Assembly: GCA_031551255.1 (NCBI GenBank)
Contig: JAVBNW010000103.1
Coordinates: forward strand, 1-49,180
Direction: 5' to 3'
Length of the DNA stretch: 49,180 nt
Origin: JAVBNW01 sp031551255
Lineage (GTDB): Bacteria; Bacillota; Clostridia; Christensenellales; UBA1750
The first letter of the stretch is position 1. Each line of letters begins with the position of its first letter. A program made the position numbers and the translations under genes. Positions 35,136-45,084 of this stretch are shown here, piece after piece. The notes under the pieces were generated by a model, which saw nothing but the letters and a program-made list of their open reading frames with translations, searched no databases and had not been told where the DNA came from.

Positions 35136-36881
35136 ATGTTTGAAAACATCAGAAAAATATTTGACTTTATGGGCGAGCGCAGAAAGCTGGTCAATCGATC
35201 CATCTTATTTGGCATCCTGGAGGCGCTCTTCCACGCGCTTGAGCTCAACGCTCTGCTGGTCGCGCTGACGGCCATCGCGACAAACAACTTAAATACAGGC
35301 GTCATCTGGACCACGCTTGGCCTCATGCTCGCGAGCATCGCGGGAAAAATAGTCTTTGGACATTTCGGTAGCGTCAATCGCAATCGGAGCGGGTTCTATG
35401 CCTGCGCGGATAAGCGGCTGGAGATCGGCGACCGCATGAAATACATGCCCATGGGATACTTCAACGAAAACTCTCTGGGTAATATCACCGCCCGGCTGAC
35501 GACCACCATGTTTGATCTTGAAAACGTGGCGCCGCTCGTGTTTGGGAAAATGGTATCCGGCGCGCTGCATGCCGTGATCCTTACGCTCTGCCTGATGGCG
35601 TTCGATTGGCGGATCGGGCTGATCGCCCTTGTGGGCATTGTGGTCTTCGTATTGTTCAATGGAATCCTGCGTAAAAGCGCCGACAAGGCAAGCCCGGCGC
35701 GGCAGGCGGCGCAGGCCAACCTGACGGAGGCGTCGCTGGAATACATTCAGGGCATGTCGGTCGTCAAGTCCTTCGGCATATCCGGCGCGGGGCAAAAGAT
35801 CACCAATGCCATTGAGGGCAGCCGCCGCGGCAACACAAACCTTGAAGTGTCGATGGTTCCTCCCATCGCTCTGCAGCAGCTTGCGCTGCGTTTGTTCGCC
35901 GCCGCGATTCCCGTCGCTTCACTCATCTTTTATTTCGCGGGAACGATGTCGCTATCATATTGTCTGATGTTCATCGTCGCGTCATTTTTCATCTATGGCC
36001 CGCTGGAAATGGCCGGCAGCCTAAGCTCGCTGCTCCGCGGCGTCGGCTACAGTATCGACAGGGTGACGGAGGTGCTGGACGCGCCTGTGATGGACATCGG
36101 CGGCAAGGATATAAGGCCCGAGAAAATGGACATCAACTGCGACAGCGTGGGCTTCTCCTATGAGAAGAAAGAGATTTTAAGCGATATGAGCCTTAGCATC
36201 CCCGAGAACACCACGACGGCCATCGTAGGCCCTTCCGGCAGTGGCAAAACGACGCTTTGTCATCTCATCTCGCGGTTTTGGGATGTGGACAGAGGCGGGA
36301 TTGCTATCGGCGGCGTGGATGTGCGCGAATACAGTCTGGACGCGCTGCTGAGCAACATCAGCATGGTCTTCCAAAACGTATATCTATTTAACGACACCAT
36401 TGAAAACAATATCAAGTTTGGCGCGCCGAACGCCTCGCGCGAGCAGGTCATAAAGGCCGCCAAGGCGGCGCAATGCCATGACTTCATATCCATCTTGCCC
36501 GATGGATACCAGACCATGATCGGCGAAGGCGGCGCGACAATTTCCGGCGGCGAAAAGCAGCGCATTTCCATCGCCCGCGCGCTCTTAAAGGACGCTCCCA
36601 TCATTATACTGGACGAGGCCACGGCCAATATCGACCCGGAGAACGAGGAAAAACTCCAGGCCGCTATCGAGGCGCTGACCCATGGCAAAACGATCATCAT
36701 GATCGCACACCGCTTAAAGACCGTGCGAAACGCCGACCAGATCATTGTGCTGGACGAGGGGCGGATCGTGCAGAGAGGCACGCACAGGGAGTTGATATCT
36801 GAGAGCGGAATCTATCGGAATTTCATAAGCGTCCGGGAACAGGCCGTAGGTTGGAAAGTGGGAAACACAAGTGCTTCCTAA
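35136..36881 (+). CDS. ABC transporter half (exporter fold), cassette D, second partner
   Basis: A 581-residue TMD-NBD protein. Walker A GPSGSGKTT lies near 365, the signature reads ISGGEKQR, Walker B IILDEATANID and the switch IAHRL. ISGGE replaces LSGGE, a mild change seen in active ABC proteins. The start is ATG at 35136; its AAGGAGG site lies inside the end of the partner gene. It should form a heterodimer with the product of 33367-35133. Confidence 0.9.
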   Translation: MFENIRKIFDFMGERRKLVNRSILFGILEALFHALELNALLVALTAIATNNLNTGVIWTTLGLMLASIAGKIVFGHFGSVNRNRSGFYACADKRLEIGDRMKYMPMGYFNENSLGNITARLTTTMFDLENVAPLVFGKMVSGALHAVILTLCLMAFDWRIGLIALVGIVVFVLFNGILRKSADKASPARQAAQANLTEASLEYIQGMSVVKSFGISGAGQKITNAIEGSRRGNTNLEVSMVPPIALQQLALRLFAAAIPVASLIFYFAGTMSLSYCLMFIVASFFIYGPLEMAGSLSSLLRGVGYSIDRVTEVLDAPVMDIGGKDIRPEKMDINCDSVGFSYEKKEILSDMSLSIPENTTTAIVGPSGSGKTTLCHLISRFWDVDRGGIAIGGVDVREYSLDALLSNISMVFQNVYLFNDTIENNIKFGAPNASREQVIKAAKAAQCHDFISILPDGYQTMIGEGGATISGGEKQRISIARALLKDAPIIILDEATANIDPENEEKLQAAIEALTHGKTIIMIAHRLKTVRNADQIIVLDEGRIVQRGTHRELISESGIYRNFISVREQAVGWKVGNTSAS

Positions 36882-36906
36882 ATGATTTGGAAGAGGTGCT
36901 TTGTAT

Positions 36907-37506
36907 ATGGATCATGCTGAAGCAATCATGCAAAAAGGCCGGCTCGGGTTCGCATATGAAGCGATTGCGGACGCCGAAGTAAAGCAAGCCGTCTGCCGTG
37001 AGTTCGCGCGGCTTATGGATGAAAACCAGGTGAGCGATAAAACGCTGATCAAGCACCTTGCAACCGCCATCCTACCGGCTGTCGCTGTTTACCACGGTTT
37101 ACAGGCGCATGGACATCCGCGAAACGAAGCCATGAAGCTTGTGCGCAGTTCCGTGCTGGAAGCCGCGCAACCGATGGCAAAGTCGTTTCAAAAGCTTGCA
37201 AGGCTGCCGTTCTTTTTCTCACTGTTCGGCTTTATGTGCAAGTTGTCGATGAAAACGGCCTTCCGCTCCGGCGGTTGGGAGATGCGATGGAACGCAAAAG
37301 AACAGGGCGTGATCTCTTGGGACTGCCACAAATGCTTCTATGTGGAGGTGCTGAACAGGCTGGGCACGCCTGAGCTTTGCAAGATCTTCTGCGAGAGCGA
37401 CGACGTGATGTACGGGCATATTCCCGGCGCAAGATGGGCGCGAAGAAAAACAATCGGCCGGGGCGCCGAAATCTGCGATTTTAGGTTTTATAAAGAAAAT
37501 GTGTGA
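36907..37506 (+). CDS. L-2-amino-thiazoline-4-carboxylate hydrolase-like protein
   Basis: A 199-residue cytosolic protein with helical N-terminus (MDHAEAIMQKGRLGFAYEAI) and a C-terminal half holding WDCHKCFYVEVLNRLGTPEL and FCESDDVMYGHIPGARWARR. This layout, with Cys/His and the acidic C-E-S-D-D segment, is what I know from the ATC hydrolase family (PF14196), which opens a thiazoline ring to give a cysteine derivative. The start is ATG at 36907, 8 bases after AGAGGTG; an in-frame TTG at 36901 is too close. It lies between the ABC pair and the S component. Since thiazoline rings occur in yersiniabactin-type siderophores, it might act on imported cargo; that link is inference. Confidence 0.72.
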   Translation: MDHAEAIMQKGRLGFAYEAIADAEVKQAVCREFARLMDENQVSDKTLIKHLATAILPAVAVYHGLQAHGHPRNEAMKLVRSSVLEAAQPMAKSFQKLARLPFFFSLFGFMCKLSMKTAFRSGGWEMRWNAKEQGVISWDCHKCFYVEVLNRLGTPELCKIFCESDDVMYGHIPGARWARRKTIGRGAEICDFRFYKENV

Positions 37507-37518
37507 GGAGATGAACCA

Positions 37519-38118
37519 ATGGAAAAAACGAAATGGACGGCTAAAGATATTATTACGACGGTACTGCTGAGCGTATTGCTCATCGTCATGCAGCTTGCGG
37601 TCAACATGATCTGCATGGCCAATCACTTTGTCAGCATGGTGCTGTCGGTAGGCATCAGCTGCCTGATCTGCGCGCCGGTGTATTTCATTCTTGTCAGGCG
37701 CGTAAAAAAGCACTTTGTATCGCTTGTTTATATGACCTTACTCGGGATCGCGTTTGCCCTGATGGGCGACTGGTTTTTGCTGCCATATTTTATCGTACTC
37801 GGTCTGATCAGTGAGGCCATCCTCTGGAAATCCGGCTCCTATGAAAAGCCATGGAAAATCACGACCGCATGGACGCTTTATTCCGCGCTGTATATCGGCG
37901 TCAACCTGCTCCCACTGTGGTTCTTTATCGACCGCTTCAGGGAAAACGCGATCGCGGCGGGGATGACTGAGAACTATATCAGTTCCTACATGAGCTACTA
38001 TCAAAGCCCCGGATGGCTCATCTTTATCATCGCTTTTACAACGGCTTGCGGATTTGTCGGGAGCCTGATCGGCAGCCGCATGATGAACAAGCACTTCAAA
38101 AAGGCGGGCGTTCTATAA
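37519..38118 (+). CDS. MptD/Trep_Strep-type putative ECF S component, cassette D
   Basis: A 199-residue protein with about six helices. It starts MEKTKWTAKDIITTVLLSVL and ends RMMNKHFKKAGVL, as in the other three S components. The start is ATG at 37519, with GAGGAG 8 bases upstream; the EcfT ATG follows its stop directly. Compared with the other three it has a distinct middle (KSGSYEKPWKITTAWTLY), in keeping with a different ligand. Confidence 0.82.
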   Translation: MEKTKWTAKDIITTVLLSVLLIVMQLAVNMICMANHFVSMVLSVGISCLICAPVYFILVRRVKKHFVSLVYMTLLGIAFALMGDWFLLPYFIVLGLISEAILWKSGSYEKPWKITTAWTLYSALYIGVNLLPLWFFIDRFRENAIAAGMTENYISSYMSYYQSPGWLIFIIAFTTACGFVGSLIGSRMMNKHFKKAGVL

Positions 38119-38820
38119 ATGCGGGACAGGCAACAATACAGTTTTGCCGTGCCGGTCAAGCTGCTGGCGCTTTTGCTGTCGATGCTCAGCGTCTTTCTGA
38201 TCCGGGACACTAATCTTACATACATACCCACGATGCTGGCGCTTTTATATCTGGCATGGCAACGCAATTGGCGAACATTCCTTGGCTACGGAGGTTTTTA
38301 TGCCTTTCTGACGATGCTGTTGTTCCTGATCCGGGCCTATGGACTACGCATGTGGATCTTCTCTGAATTCCACGTGTTTCTGTTCTGGTATCTCACTCCC
38401 GTTGGGCTTGTGGCATGGGACTTGGCGACAACGCCGCCGGGGCTGCTCAGCGCGTTCCTTTCAAAGGTTCACGCGCCAAAGCCCATCATGCTGGGTTTGT
38501 TGGTGGTATTCCGCTTTTTCCCAACCATGCGCACGGAGCTTAGCAGTTTGCAGCGCTCCATGCACAACAGGGGGTTGACCGCGGCATCGCAGGTGCTTGC
38601 GCATCCCGCCGCCACATTCTCCTATATGCTGGTGCCTATGATCACCCGCTGCCTGCAGGTGGCGGATCAGCTTGCGGTATCGGCGGTCGCGCGCGGCGCG
38701 GAGGCACCATGCCGACGGGAGAGTTATTTTTCACGGCCGCTGCGGATGAGAGACTACGCCTGCATGGCGATTTACGTTCTCTCCACGGCCGCATTCCTAT
38801 TCGTGGGAGGTGCGAAATGA
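38119..38820 (+). CDS. ECF transporter T component, cassette D
   Basis: A 233-residue membrane protein with about five helices and the coupling segment CLQVADQLAVSAVARGAE, which keeps the classical Ala-Arg-Gly triplet. The start is ATG at 38119, right after the S stop. The stop overlaps the EcfA start as ATGA. Confidence 0.87.
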   Translation: MRDRQQYSFAVPVKLLALLLSMLSVFLIRDTNLTYIPTMLALLYLAWQRNWRTFLGYGGFYAFLTMLLFLIRAYGLRMWIFSEFHVFLFWYLTPVGLVAWDLATTPPGLLSAFLSKVHAPKPIMLGLLVVFRFFPTMRTELSSLQRSMHNRGLTAASQVLAHPAATFSYMLVPMITRCLQVADQLAVSAVARGAEAPCRRESYFSRPLRMRDYACMAIYVLSTAAFLFVGGAK

Positions 38821-40199
38821 TCCGGCTTGACGCGGTGAGCTTTGCCTATGCAGATGCACAGGCATGCCTGCGAGGCATTCAGTTGCACGTTCTCCCCGGG
38901 GAGTGCGTCGTGCTGACTGGGCGCTCGGGCAGCGGAAAAACTACGGTCACACGCGTTATCAATGGCCTTGCGCCCTCCTATTATGAAGGGCGGCTGCGCG
39001 GCGAGGTATTAATACATGGGCGGTTGTCATCCGACATCCCGCAATGGGAAAAGGGCAAAACCGTTGGAAGCGTGTTCCAGGATCCCTCATCACAGTTCTT
39101 TTCCGGCGAGCTTAAGGGCGAGCTGGCGTTTGCGTGTGAAAATTACGGGCTGCCATCGGGTGAAGTACAAAGAAGAGTGGACGGGACCATCGCCCATATG
39201 GGCTTATCCGGCATGCAAAATCAATTCTTGGACACGCTCTCTAGCGGCGAGAAACAAAAGGTTGCCATTGCTTCCGTTCGCGCCGCTTCGCCTCTTGTAT
39301 ATGTATTTGACGAGCCCAGCGCCAACCTGGACGAAGAAGCCTCGCTCCATCTGGCCGAAATCATGGACGCTCTTAAAGCCGAGGGCCACACCCTAATCGT
39401 TTCCGAGCACAGGCTTTCCTACCTGATGGATATTGCCGATCGGTTCATCTACATGGACGATGGCCGTTTCGCGAGAAGCTACACGCCCGAAGAGCTTGAA
39501 ACCCTTACGGATGCGCATCGGCGCACATTGGGTTTGCGTTCCCTGCGCAAAGCTACTCGGTCGGCGCTGGCGGCGCCCTCCGCTGAGATCGAGCCGGTGT
39601 TGGAGCTTTGCAATATTGGCTATGTGATAAAAGACAATGTCATTCTTGACTCCATTTCATTCAAAGCAGCGGGCGGCCAGTGCATCGCCATCACCGGGCG
39701 AAACGGCGCCGGTAAAACGACACTCTCGCAGATCGTCTGTGGACTCAAGCGCGAGAGACAGGGAGAATGCCTGATACATGGAAAAAGCATTCCGCCAAGG
39801 AAGCGAAGACAGCATGTATGGTACAGTGCGAACGACACGAATACGCAGTTTTTCACGCCCAGTGTGGAAGAAGAGCTGATGCTCCTTTGCGATAAGGATG
39901 AAAAAACGCTTGACAGGGCGCGTGAGCTCCTCAGAAAGCTGGGCTTGTATGCGTATAAAAACCGCCACCCTGTCACGCTTTCAGGCGGGCAGAAGCAACG
40001 GCTCAGCATCGCCTGCGGCATGTTGTCGGATCGGGATATCCTGATCTTTGACGAGCCCACCAGCGGCCTTGACGGCGATAACCTGCATATCGTGTCCGGT
40101 ATGCTGCGCGAAGCGGCGGCCGCAGGAAAGGTGGTCCTGGTGGTCACACATGACAATGAGCTGATTACGGATTGCTGTACGCATGTGGTCTGTATGTAA
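38817..40199 (+). CDS. Two-domain EcfA ATPase, cassette D
   Basis: A 460-residue tandem ATPase. Domain one: GRSGSGKTT at 35-43, VFQDPSSQFF, LSSGEKQK, VFDEPSANLD and SEHRLSYL. Domain two: GRNGAGKTT, LSGGQKQR, IFDEPTSGLD and VTHD. It is shorter than the B and C proteins by about 16 residues. The start is ATG at 38817 with GGGAGG upstream. It is the last gene of cassette D and is followed by a hairpin terminator. Confidence 0.9.
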   Translation: MIRLDAVSFAYADAQACLRGIQLHVLPGECVVLTGRSGSGKTTVTRVINGLAPSYYEGRLRGEVLIHGRLSSDIPQWEKGKTVGSVFQDPSSQFFSGELKGELAFACENYGLPSGEVQRRVDGTIAHMGLSGMQNQFLDTLSSGEKQKVAIASVRAASPLVYVFDEPSANLDEEASLHLAEIMDALKAEGHTLIVSEHRLSYLMDIADRFIYMDDGRFARSYTPEELETLTDAHRRTLGLRSLRKATRSALAAPSAEIEPVLELCNIGYVIKDNVILDSISFKAAGGQCIAITGRNGAGKTTLSQIVCGLKRERQGECLIHGKSIPPRKRRQHVWYSANDTNTQFFTPSVEEELMLLCDKDEKTLDRARELLRKLGLYAYKNRHPVTLSGGQKQRLSIACGMLSDRDILIFDEPTSGLDGDNLHIVSGMLREAAAAGKVVLVVTHDNELITDCCTHVVCM

Positions 40200-40206
40200 G
40201 AGAAAG

Positions 40207-40230
40207 CGCCTGGCGATCCCGGGCGGTTTT
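40207..40230 (+). terminator. Intrinsic terminator of cassette D
   Basis: CGCCTGG (40207-40213), cgatc, CCGGGCG (40219-40225) with one G-T pair, then GTTTT (40226-40230). It begins 8 bases after the EcfA stop. Confidence 0.6.
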
Positions 40231-40237
40231 CTCGCCA

Positions 40238-41128
40238 CTTTGGGAAGTCCTTCATCATGTTCTTCCTGTAAGGCGGTGATTGTATGGAGATATTAAAGTT
40301 TAGAAGCCGAAGTTCAACCTTGAATTTTACATATATTTCTTACTTGTGATATCTCTCTGCAAAGACTATATAATACCAACAGCTCCATTTTTAAATCGAT
40401 AAGCTTTGTTTTATTGGCTAAGCGTCCTTTCATGTTGTTGGAAAACTTACCCATTATCTTTGCAAACGGAGATTTGCTTGTATCTAATGACTTTTCACCC
40501 GTGCCGGTATAGCTAGCGGATCTATTTCGCTAAAGCTATATTAAAAACGAAGCCCATCTAAAAATAAATAGGCTTCGCTTTTTCTGGCCGGTTTAGCTAC
40601 TTCCTTATCGGAAGGCCTCTTAGGGGCCCTCTTGGGAAGTAAGATCCGATGCTTTTATGCCCTTTGTGACGGCGGTGGAACGAATTTTCATACGGAATCT
40701 GACGACGGGCCATAAGGTGCAACGATCAAAATGCGCAAATGCTGGCCAACCTGCGCATGCTATGCTTTGTCCAAAGGCTTTACATAGTTGCACTTAGGCG
40801 TCCAATCGTCCTCGTCGTTCATACGAAAATATCCCGCGCGCTTGCCCCTATAGTTGTACTTCCGCGCATTTGTCGAAGCTCAGACGGGCGTCATTTTACT
40901 CGATCTATGTATCCGGCAAAATCCAGTGCAGCTTGCTTATGTTCTGCTTTTACAAAATCAAGTATCATGCCCTCAACCCTTGGTTTTACCGATTTTTGTG
41001 TCTGATACTCCGATATAATGACGTCTCCTTTGTAAGCTTGCTTCATTCTATCACGCACAACCTGCCAGCGGTATGTCATATTGCATTTTTCGATACTTAA
41101 GCCGCGTATGAACGCGGGTTCGAAAGAT
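40238..41128. other. Gene-poor, AT-richer stretch with hairpins and coding remnants
   Basis: No intact gene is seen in nearly 900 bases. On the minus strand, an open run of about 65 codons ends at 40315 and includes MGKFSNNMKGRLANKTKLID, without a ribosome site. Another minus-strand run ends just after NDEDDWTPKCNYVKPLDKA, near 40764, and lacks a usable start; a third, ending LDFAGYIDRVK, stops at 40891. These look like decayed coding pieces. An imperfect inverted repeat TATAGCTAGCG / CGCT..AGCTATA lies at 40508-40540. Confidence 0.5.
40548..40584. terminator. Strong bidirectional terminator
   Basis: CGAAGCC (40548-40554), a 16-base loop, GGCTTCG (40571-40577). CTTTTTC follows on the plus strand, and TTTTTAA follows on the minus strand. 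No gene directly adjoins it, which suggests a lost neighbour or a second stop for cassette D. Confidence 0.7.
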
Positions 41129-41165
41129 AAGCGGCGAAGCGCATCGCGCTTCGCCGCTTGTTTTC
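41129..41165. terminator. Perfect 14-bp hairpin after the small membrane gene
   Basis: AAGCGGCGAAGCGC (41129-41142), atc, GCGCTTCGCCGCTT (41146-41159), then GTTTTCT on the plus strand. It begins 28 bases after the stop of the minus-strand membrane gene and should stop its transcription. The T run is better on the plus strand. Confidence 0.65.
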
Positions 41166-41187
41166 TATCGGACACTTCGTTCTTTTC

Positions 41188-41613
41188 TTAGCCCGCAACC
41201 TGCTTGTTCTTCAGCGCGCCCATGATGTACAGAACCGGCAGAACGAGGCCGATGATCGCGCCAAAGATTGCGAAGCCACTGAAGTTGGTGAACAGGTTGA
41301 CCAGCACGAATACGATCATCAGCGCGCCGAACACCATGCACACCATCGCCTTTTCCGGCTTGTTGGCGTTGAGGATGCCCATAATGCCGGTGACGAATTG
41401 CACGATACCCGAGATGGAGCCGATCAACACGGCGCCGATGCCTACGGCAGCGCCCGCAGCGCCACCCAAGGCTCCGCCGATCGCCCCCAGGGCGAGCATG
41501 CCGACGAGGGTGAAAATTAGGTTGAAAGAGCCGAAGATGACCATCAGAATGCCGGTTACTTTCAAAAGGGAGCGCCCGGGTGCGTTTGCGGTGGCGGTAG
41601 CGGTCTGCGTCAT
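41188..41613 (-). CDS. Small four-helix membrane protein, unknown function
   Basis: A 141-residue protein with an N-terminal polar tail rich in Thr and Ala, then four hydrophobic segments (about residues 18-40, 42-68, 84-104 and 106-128). The second has a Gly/Ala run (GGALGGAAGAAVGIG). It resembles small DUF4064-like membrane proteins only in layout. I chose ATG at 41613, 9 bases after AGGGGG; the ATG at 41619 is only 3 bases from that site. It stands alone, flanked by a hairpin and argH. Confidence 0.7.
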   Translation of the reverse strand: MTQTATATANAPGRSLLKVTGILMVIFGSFNLIFTLVGMLALGAIGGALGGAAGAAVGIGAVLIGSISGIVQFVTGIMGILNANKPEKAMVCMVFGALMIVFVLVNLFTNFSGFAIFGAIIGLVLPVLYIMGALKNKQVAG

Positions 41614-41754
41614 AGTCATTTCCCCCTATCTGTTTGTCGCTCCGGTATATTTTCTTTGTGCGATAAGGCCTGTATGAAATAACCGGAGCTGCCACCAGTA
41701 TAAGCCAAGATAGGGGAAAGATGCAAGACGATAGGGACATCCTGGGGGTATCTT

Positions 41755-43149
41755 TCAGTTACCTTTTAGCACTTCAGTCAGCTTTTTGTCGATTTTTTCT
41801 ATCGAGCGGGCTACCGCCTCCGGCGCGGGGCCGCCCGGGAGGCTGCGGCCCTGTATGCACGCCTCCAGAGAAATTGCCGCATATACGTCGTCGCCGAACA
41901 GCGGGGTAAATCCCTTAAGCTCTTTAAGCGAAAGGTCTTCGATCGCCTTGCCCGCGCGCACGCATGCGAGCACCAGCTTGCCGATCACCTCGTGAGCCTC
42001 GCGGAAAGGCATGCCGCGCTTTACCAGGTAATCGGCGGCATCGGTGGCGTTCGCAAAGCCCAGCGCCGCCGCCCTGCGCATCGCCTCTTTGCGGAAGCTT
42101 ACGGTTAAGATCATGCCCGTCATCACCGCCAGGCACTTTACGGTCGTGTCGCGGGCATCGAAGAAGGCCTCTTTATCCTCCTGCATATCCTTGTTGTAGG
42201 CCAAAGGGAGGCTTTTGAGCATGGAAAGCAGCGCCGTTAAATCGCCGTATACCCGGCCGGTCTTGCCGCGGATCAGCTCGGCGACATCCGGATTCTTCTT
42301 TTGCGGCATGATGGACGAACCGGTGGCATAGCCGTCGTCCATATCGATGAATGCGAACTCGCCGCTGGACCACAGGATCAGCTCCTCGCACAGCCTGCTC
42401 ATGTGCATCATGATCATGCCGCACGCGTAGACATAGTCGCAGCAAAAATCCCGGTCGGAAACGCCGTCCAACGAGTTGAGCGTAATGCGCGAAAAATTCA
42501 AAAGATCAGCGACACGCTCCCGGTTCAGCGGATATGTCGTGCCCGCGAGCGCCCCGGAGCCCAGCGGCATCTCATCCGCGCGTGCTTTGGCCTGGGAGAG
42601 CCTTTGAATATCCCGAAGGAACATGCACGCATAGGCGCTTAGGTGGTGGGCGAGCGTGATGGGCTGGGCCCGTTGCAGATGCGTATAGCCGGGCATTACG
42701 GTTTCTAAGTTGTCCTTGGCGATCGCAAGCAGCGCGCCGGTCAATTCGCCCAGCAGCGCGGATGTTTCGCCTGCGCACTGCTTCATATACATGCGCATAT
42801 CCAGCGCCACCTGATCGTTGCGGCTGCGGCCGGTGTGCAGCCGCTTGCCCGCCTCGCCGATGCGCTCGATCAACAAGGATTCTATGTTCATGTGGATGTC
42901 TTCGGCCTCCACGGAAAAGGCGCCTTTGCCTGCGTCGATCTCCGCTAGGATGCCGCGCAGCCCGCTTATGATCGCCTCGGCGTCGCCGGAGGGGATGATG
43001 CCCTGCTCGCCCAGCATCGTAGCATGGGCGATCGAACCCTGAATATCTTGTTTATACAGCCTTTGGTCGAAGCTGATGGAAGAGTGAAAGTCGTCTACGA
43101 TGCCTTCCGTGGCCTTTTCAAACCGACCGCCCCATAGTTTCACAGTCAT
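41755..43149 (-). CDS. argH: Argininosuccinate lyase
   Basis: A 464-residue enzyme of the fumarase/aspartase superfamily that splits argininosuccinate into arginine and fumarate, the last step of arginine synthesis. Hallmarks: KLWGGRF at the start, HTGRSRNDQVA near 108, YTHLQRAQPITLAHHL, and the signature GSSIMPQKKNPD with the mobile catalytic loop. Length is normal. The start is ATG at 43149 (MTVKLWGG), with AAAGG just upstream; an ATG 12 bases earlier lacks a ribosome site. It lies 79 bases after argG and is presumably transcribed with it. Confidence 0.97.
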   Translation of the reverse strand: MTVKLWGGRFEKATEGIVDDFHSSISFDQRLYKQDIQGSIAHATMLGEQGIIPSGDAEAIISGLRGILAEIDAGKGAFSVEAEDIHMNIESLLIERIGEAGKRLHTGRSRNDQVALDMRMYMKQCAGETSALLGELTGALLAIAKDNLETVMPGYTHLQRAQPITLAHHLSAYACMFLRDIQRLSQAKARADEMPLGSGALAGTTYPLNRERVADLLNFSRITLNSLDGVSDRDFCCDYVYACGMIMMHMSRLCEELILWSSGEFAFIDMDDGYATGSSIMPQKKNPDVAELIRGKTGRVYGDLTALLSMLKSLPLAYNKDMQEDKEAFFDARDTTVKCLAVMTGMILTVSFRKEAMRRAAALGFANATDAADYLVKRGMPFREAHEVIGKLVLACVRAGKAIEDLSLKELKGFTPLFGDDVYAAISLEACIQGRSLPGGPAPEAVARSIEKIDKKLTEVLKGN

Positions 43150-43228
43150 TCCGCCTTTCATAAGGGGCGGCGCACCAGCGCCGCCCCACTTGAGGTATCA
43201 AAGACACTTGCGCGCCAGAGCGTATGTT

Positions 43229-44434
<1,206 letters not shown>

Positions 44435-44466
44435 GTCGGCGCCTCCCTGTTTGTATGTTGAGCATA

Positions 44467-44533
44467 AGTATACATTAAACGGTATAAAAATGCAAGATGG
44501 TCGTTTGACTTTTTTTTGCCGCTTCTATATGAT
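44467..44533. promoter_or_regulatory. Back-to-back argG and ruvC promoters
   Basis: argG (minus): -35 TTGCAT (44490-44495), 17 bases, -10 TATACT (44467-44472). ruvC (plus): -35 TTGACT (44505-44510), 17 bases, -10 TATGAT (44528-44533). The two -35 boxes are only 9 bases apart. Confidence 0.75.
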
Positions 44534-44555
44534 ATTCGCGTAGGGAGGTTGGCGC

Positions 44556-45050
44556 TTGATTATTTTGGGAATCGACCCCGGCCTTGCGACGATGGGCTAC
44601 GGCGTGGTGAGCTACGACGGGGCGAAGGTGAATCCGGTGGACTACGGAACGATCCAAACCCCCGCCAAAGTGCCGCTGCCGCGCAGGCTCGTGATGCTGT
44701 ACGAAGGCGTCGAAGAGCTGATCGACAGGCATAAGCCTGACGACGTGGCGCTGGAGGAACTGTTCTTTTCTAAAAACGTTACCACGGGCATAGCGGTTGG
44801 GCACGCGCGCGGCGCGGTTATCGTGGCGCTTCGGCGCTACACCGAAAGCCTGTATGAGTATACCCCTATGCAAATTAAGCAGGCTGTGGTAGGCTATGGC
44901 AAGGCGGACAAGCACCAGGTGCAGCAGATGGTTAGAGTGCTTTTGGGCCTGCGCGAGGTTCCCCGGCCGGACGACGCCGCCGATGCGTTGGCCATCGCCA
45001 TCTGCCACGCGCACAGCTCCCGGCAAAGGGCGCAGTATAAGATCCAGTGA
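44556..45050 (+). CDS. ruvC: Holliday junction resolvase RuvC
   Basis: A 164-residue nuclease that cuts Holliday junctions pulled by RuvAB. Acidic catalytic residues are in GIDPGLATMGYG (Asp 7), LEELFFSKN (Glu near 66) and PDDAADALAIAICHAH (Asp pair near 141). Length is typical. The start is TTG at 44556, with GGGAGG 7 bases before it. It opens the ruvC-ruvA-ruvB run, but an unknown gene stands between ruvC and ruvA. Confidence 0.96.
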   Translation: MIILGIDPGLATMGYGVVSYDGAKVNPVDYGTIQTPAKVPLPRRLVMLYEGVEELIDRHKPDDVALEELFFSKNVTTGIAVGHARGAVIVALRRYTESLYEYTPMQIKQAVVGYGKADKHQVQQMVRVLLGLREVPRPDDAADALAIAICHAHSSRQRAQYKIQ

Positions 45051-45084
45051 CCGGCACTGCGGCGCTATATATATGAGGTTTGCC

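Noticed and set aside
40891..41175. Minus-strand frame of 94 codons (GTG start)
   Set aside because: Its first codons are the arms of the 41129-41159 hairpin, there is no ribosome site, and I see no family motif. Treated as a possible remnant only.
44435..44466. Riboswitch or T-box leader before argG
   Set aside because: The leader from the -10 box to the ATG is only about 30 bases, too short for either.
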